64,000 bases of DNA from Planctomycetota bacterium (GTDB lineage: Bacteria; Planctomycetota; B15-G4), in NCBI GenBank assembly GCA_029259745.1, contig JAJDEO010000024.1:1-64000 (forward strand). Direction: 5' to 3'. Of this stretch, positions 60,611-64,000 are shown one piece after another. The notes beneath the pieces are model-generated. The model had not been told where the DNA came from. It did not search any database and saw nothing but the letters and a program-made list of their open reading frames with translations. How positions within the stretch are numbered: position 1 is the first letter of the stretch; the number at the start of each line of letters is the position of its first letter. The translations under genes were made by a program, and so were the position numbers.

Positions 60611-62584
60611 CTACGACTCGTCGTCGGCGCGGCCGTTCGACGACGCGACGGCGGGACGCACACGCGAGAGAAACGGTTCGAGCGCTTCCTCGTCGAGCGA
60701 CTCCACGTCGAGCAGATGCTGCGCGCTCTCTTCGAGCACGTCTCGGGCTTCACCGAGAATCGCGAGCGCACGGTCGTAGGCATCGTCGACGAGCTTCGAC
60801 ACGGCCTCGTCGATACGCTGCGCCGTCGCCTCGCTGTATGTCTGAGTGGTCATTCCCATCGGCCCGTGGAGGAAGCTGTTCGGACGCTCCACCCACGCTG
60901 CATTGCCGAGTTCGGGGATCATGCCGTACTGCGTCACCATCGACCGCGCGATTTCGGAAGCGCGCGACAGGTCGTCGGAGGCCCCGGTCGAGAGGTGATC
61001 GAAGACGAGCTTCTCGGCAGCACGTCCACCGAGCAGCACGGCGAGCTTGCGTTCGAGTTCACGCCGCGTCATGAGATAGCGGTCGTCCGTCGGGCGCTGC
61101 ATGGTGTATCCGAGTGCACCGATCCCGCGCGGAATGATCGAAACCTTGTGAACTGGGTCGACGCCCGGCAATGCCGAGGCCACGAGGGCGTGCCCCATCT
61201 CGTGGAAGGCGACGAAGCGCCGTTCGTCCTCGTTGAGGAGCCGGTTCTTCTTCTCGAGCCCCGCGACGACGCGTTCGATTGCCGCGTTGAAGTCATCCAT
61301 CGTCACGGCGCTTCCGTCACGTCGCGTGGCGACGAGCGCGGCCTCGTTGACGAGGTTTGCAAGATCGGCTCCGGTGAAGCCCGGCGTGAGCGCGGCGACC
61401 TTGTCGGCATCGACGTCCGGGTCGATCTCGACACCTGCCATGTGAACCATGAGCACGGCCGCGCGACCGTTCTTGTCGGGGCGGTCGACGAGCACTTGGC
61501 GGTCGAAGCGGCCGGCGCGCAGCAGCGCCGGGTCGAGGATCTCGGGCCGGTTCGTCGCCGCGAGAATCACGATGCCGGACGAACCATCGAAGCCATCGAG
61601 TTCGACGAGGAGCTGGTTCAGCGTCTGTTCCTTTTCGTCGTGACTGCCCATCCCGCCCTGGCCCGAGCGAGCGCGACCGAGCGCATCGAGCTCATCGATG
61701 AAGATGATGCACGGCGCCTTCTTGCGCGCTTGCTCGAAGAGATCGCGCACGCGGGCCGCACCGACGCCGACGAACATCTCGACGAACTCGGAGCCACTGA
61801 TCGAGAAGAACGGCACACCCGCCTCGCCGGCAACAGCGCGCGCGAGCAACGTCTTGCCAGTGCCGGGCGGTCCGACGAGCAACACGCCCTTGGGCATGCG
61901 CGCACCAAGCCGGCCGTAGTGGTCGGGGTTGCGGAGGAACGAGACGACTTCCTTGAGCTCCTCCTTGGCTTCGTCAACACCGGCGACGTGGCCGAAGTTC
62001 ACGTTCGTGTCGTCCTCGACGAAGACCTTCGCCTTCGACTTGCCGACAGACATGAACGACCCGCCGGCGCCGCCCTTCCCGAGCTTCCGGAACACGAAGA
62101 TCCAGATGACGAGCAACAGCACCAACGGCAGCAGCCACGACAGCAGCAGCGTGAGCATCATGCTCTCCGCCTGGCCGCGATACGTGACGTCGTGCTGCTC
62201 GAGCAGCTCGACGACATCGCCCTCGACGCGCGTCGTCGCGAAGTGCGTGCGTCCGTCGATCGGTTCCGTGAACTCCCCCGTCACCCGCTGGGACGAAACG
62301 ACGACCTCGGCGATGCGGCCTTCTTCGACGAGCGTCAAGAACTCGCTGTAGGGCAGCTCGCTCGCCTCCTTGCTCTTCGACCAGACATCGAACATGAGCA
62401 AGAGCAGCAGCACGGCGAAGAAGATCGGGAACACTCGACGACGTTGGCCCCCCTCTTCGTCGGAGACCGGCGGGCGCTTCGGAGCTGGCGGTGGTGCTGG
62501 CGACAAACGAGCCTCCCGACTCAAACGGTGATTGCTGTTGCAGGTGATGTCTTCGATGCGTGGGCGACGCCCGAAGACACCCAT
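60611..62584 (-). CDS. ftsH: ATP-dependent zinc metalloprotease FtsH
   Basis: 657 residues. A Pro-rich cytosolic N-terminus leads to the first membrane helix ([18 protein letters not shown]), a periplasmic segment, and a second helix ([20 protein letters not shown]). The AAA domain has [19 protein letters not shown] (about residue 235), [14 protein letters not shown] and the SRH with [19 protein letters not shown]. The M41 protease has [15 protein letters not shown] (about residue 463). All residues for unfolding and zinc proteolysis are present. FtsH degrades membrane and regulatory proteins. Minor doubt remains about the exact start because the N-terminus is longer than usual. Confidence 0.97.
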   Translation of the reverse strand: MGVFGRRPRIEDITCNSNHRLSREARLSPAPPPAPKRPPVSDEEGGQRRRVFPIFFAVLLLLLMFDVWSKSKEASELPYSEFLTLVEEGRIAEVVVSSQRVTGEFTEPIDGRTHFATTRVEGDVVELLEQHDVTYRGQAESMMLTLLLSWLLPLVLLLVIWIFVFRKLGKGGAGGSFMSVGKSKAKVFVEDDTNVNFGHVAGVDEAKEELKEVVSFLRNPDHYGRLGARMPKGVLLVGPPGTGKTLLARAVAGEAGVPFFSISGSEFVEMFVGVGAARVRDLFEQARKKAPCIIFIDELDALGRARSGQGGMGSHDEKEQTLNQLLVELDGFDGSSGIVILAATNRPEILDPALLRAGRFDRQVLVDRPDKNGRAAVLMVHMAGVEIDPDVDADKVAALTPGFTGADLANLVNEAALVATRRDGSAVTMDDFNAAIERVVAGLEKKNRLLNEDERRFVAFHEMGHALVASALPGVDPVHKVSIIPRGIGALGYTMQRPTDDRYLMTRRELERKLAVLLGGRAAEKLVFDHLSTGASDDLSRASEIARSMVTQYGMIPELGNAAWVERPNSFLHGPMGMTTQTYSEATAQRIDEAVSKLVDDAYDRALAILGEARDVLEESAQHLLDVESLDEEALEPFLSRVRPAVASSNGRADDES

Positions 62585-62815
62585 TCCCTCGCACGAAACC
62601 GGCCGCGACGCACGTCATTTTCGCGCGTTCATCTTCCCCAAGAGACTCTTGCTGCCTCCGATCGACGTCCTTGAACGACGGAGCGTGTGCCTCGACAACG
62701 ACTCGCAAGGACGGATTCTCGTCGCCGGACGAGTCGTCCATGCCGCGCCTGCCCGCCGCAAACACCCGTTTGCCGCGCCCGCCCAGCCTCAGGCCTCACC
62801 GACCTCGTGATCGCG

Positions 62816-63430
62816 TCACGCGCCGAATGCGAGGCCGCCGAACTCGTCGTCGGACGTGAAGATCTCGCGCAGGGCAGCGCGCGCGCGATGCAAGCGCGTC
62901 TTGACGGCGCCGCTTGAGATACCGAGGGCCTCGGCAGTCTCGGCTGTCGAGCGCTCTTGGAGGTCGCGCAGCTCGAGCACCGTGCGGTGGACGTCAGGCA
63001 AGACCGCGATGGCCGCGCGAACCGTGCGCGCTTCTTCGGCCCGCTCGGCGAGGCGCTGCGGTCCGTAGGCCTCGTCGATCAGCTCCGACGGAACCCAACT
63101 CGACTCGCTGTCGCCCGCCTCGATCTCATCGAGTGAACGCTCGTGGCGACGCGTCTTGCGTCGGATCAGCATCAGCGCCGCGTTGACGACGATGCGGTGC
63201 AACCAGGTCGAAAGGCGCGAAGTGCGCTGGAATCCCGGCAGGGCGTTGTAGGCCGAGAGCAGGGCTTCCTGGACGGCCTCGTCGGCGTCGTGGTCGTTGC
63301 GCGTGACGCGTCGGGCAACGGCCTGCAGGCGCGAGCCATAGGAGTCCCAGACCCTCGCGAAGGCGACGTCGTCGCCATCGAGAATGCGGTCGATGAGTTG
63401 GTCGTCATCGTGGCGTCGGGTGGCGGGCAT
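62816..63430 (-). CDS. ECF sigma factor (sigma-70 family)
   Basis: 204 residues from ATG 63430; the open frame upstream is shadow. Region 2: VWDSYGSRLQAVARRVTRND, DADEAVQEALLSAYNALPGF, TWLHRIVVNAALMLIRRKTR. Region 4: LPDVHRTVLELRDLQERSTA, ETAEALGISSGAVKTRLHRA. It is a clear ECF factor of the RpoE/SigW type. No anti-sigma gene follows within the 230 bp before ftsH, so its control is either elsewhere or through the upstream region, which carries a direct repeat at 63631-63659. The linker between regions 2 and 4 is long and acidic. Confidence 0.95.
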   Translation of the reverse strand: MPATRRHDDDQLIDRILDGDDVAFARVWDSYGSRLQAVARRVTRNDHDADEAVQEALLSAYNALPGFQRTSRLSTWLHRIVVNAALMLIRRKTRRHERSLDEIEAGDSESSWVPSELIDEAYGPQRLAERAEEARTVRAAIAVLPDVHRTVLELRDLQERSTAETAEALGISSGAVKTRLHRARAALREIFTSDDEFGGLAFGA

Positions 63431-63738
63431 TCGTGGTAACTCCTCAGAGATGGTGGCGCTCCGAGCGCCGCAGCCGAGTTCAGAACCGCCGGCTTGCCTG
63501 AAGGTGATGCAACCGCCGTGCCAAGACGCAGAACTGCCGTCTACGTCGCAAAAGATGCAGCAAAGGCCGTTTCGCGCCCTTTTGGGGCACACGAAAGACG
63601 AATGTTCCGGTTCTCGCGATTTCGGATCGCGACATTTCGCGTAACCGTGACATTTCGCGAAACAACGACCAGTCAGAACGGCATGCCGCCCGCGCCTGGC
63701 TATCCTGGGAGCCGACCTTTCACTCTCTCGGTGCTTTG
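63431..63738. other. 308-bp divergent region with a direct repeat
   Basis: Between the ECF sigma gene (minus) and the last gene (plus). GACATTTCGCG occurs twice, at 63631-63641 and 63649-63659, in an 18-bp period, and a related CGCGATTTCG lies just upstream. The spacing fits a regulator binding two helical turns apart. The rest is unrecognised. Confidence 0.45.
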
Positions 63739-64000
63739 ATGATTTCCGTGCTTCTGTTCGTCTTCGCCCTGTGCCCCCTCGCGCTCCAGGCGGGGGACGG
63801 CAAGGACGCGCCCGGCACCGTCCAGGCACCACCGCCGGCGCATCTCGAGATCCCCGATGCCCCCGTGCTCGCGCCGGCCGAGGCGCTCGCGGCGTTCGAG
63901 GTCGACGAGGGCTTCGAGATCCAGCTCGTCGTGGGCGAGCCACTCGTCGGTGATCCCGTCGTCGCCACATTCGCGCCGGACGGGTCGCTGTGGGTCGTCG
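63739..64000 (+). CDS. Secreted protein, N-terminus (membrane-bound dehydrogenase / PVC heme-binding type)
   Basis: Partial, cut by the right edge after 87 codons. The signal peptide ISVLLFVFALCPLALQ is followed by a short linker and APAEALAAFEVDEGFEIQLV, then GEPLVGDPVVATFAPDGSLWVV. The phrase S/A-L-x-x-F-x-V-x-x-G-F-x-I-x-L-V-A/V-x-E-P-L-V-x-D-P-V is characteristic of the large planctomycete/verrucomicrobial membrane-bound dehydrogenase-type proteins that begin with a PQQ-like propeller and often end in a CxxCH heme domain. Those later parts are outside the window. Confidence 0.75.
   Translation, partial: MISVLLFVFALCPLALQAGDGKDAPGTVQAPPPAHLEIPDAPVLAPAEALAAFEVDEGFEIQLVVGEPLVGDPVVATFAPDGSLWVV

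Overview
The window is GC-rich and gene-dense, and reads as a bacterial chromosome, most likely Planctomycetota or a close relative. The evidence is a PknB-type kinase with a TPR tail, FG-GAP/ASPIC and IPT/TIG secreted proteins, a DUF2167 protein, two sigma-like genes, many large secreted proteins of unknown function, weak or absent Shine-Dalgarno sites, and a truncated 3' gene resembling planctomycete membrane-bound dehydrogenase/heme-binding proteins. This placement is an inference from gene content; there is no rRNA to confirm it.

Layout. 0-6.2 kb: end of ispD, ispF, two GT4 glycosyltransferases and a large membrane-anchored protein. 6.3-13.8 kb: a secreted lysyl-endopeptidase-like protease, then a tetR-led tripartite ABC efflux operon (TetR, FtsX permease, ATPase, HlyD adaptor, outer-membrane factor) with a palindromic operator. 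13.9-16.8 kb: tRNA-Gly followed by a scarred accessory patch, with two decayed IS903-group transposase fragments flanking one secreted protein. 16.8-36.7 kb: secreted proteins (FG-GAP/ASPIC, esterase, DGRV-repeat propeller, beta-lactamase-like hydrolase, L,D-transpeptidase, DUF2167), a sigma-like/anti-sigma-like/secreted-protein operon, an overlapping membrane protein/ribbon-helix-helix pair, and a Ser/Thr kinase. 37-44 kb: a secreted caspase-fold-like protein, a CBS protein, a decayed FG-GAP pseudogene, a gamma-glutamyltransferase and heme A synthase. 44-55 kb: a complete TonB2-type energy-coupling operon (TPR lipoprotein, TonB, ExbD, ExbB, long ExbB, DUF3450, TonB-dependent receptor) divergent from a secreted beta-helix-like protein. 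55-64 kb: TspO, an esterase, a cupredoxin-like membrane protein, a zinc-metallopeptidase-like protein, FtsH, an ECF sigma factor and the truncated final gene.

Two signals are not explained by ordinary gene calls. First, a family of at least seven intergenic palindromic repeats, in a long (about 130-165 bp) and a short (about 60-70 bp) form, has ends close to CTAACAGCCCGTTGAA and an internal conserved core. It looks like a MITE, and several copies reach into the stop codon of the neighbouring gene. Second, a C-terminal domain of about 110-130 residues recurs on three otherwise unrelated secreted proteins (protease, propeller-like protein, beta-helix-like protein) and on one pseudogene. It behaves like a sorting or anchoring module. 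One carrier lies beside the TonB2 operon, so a link between that operon and surface delivery of such proteins is a testable guess, not a demonstrated fact.
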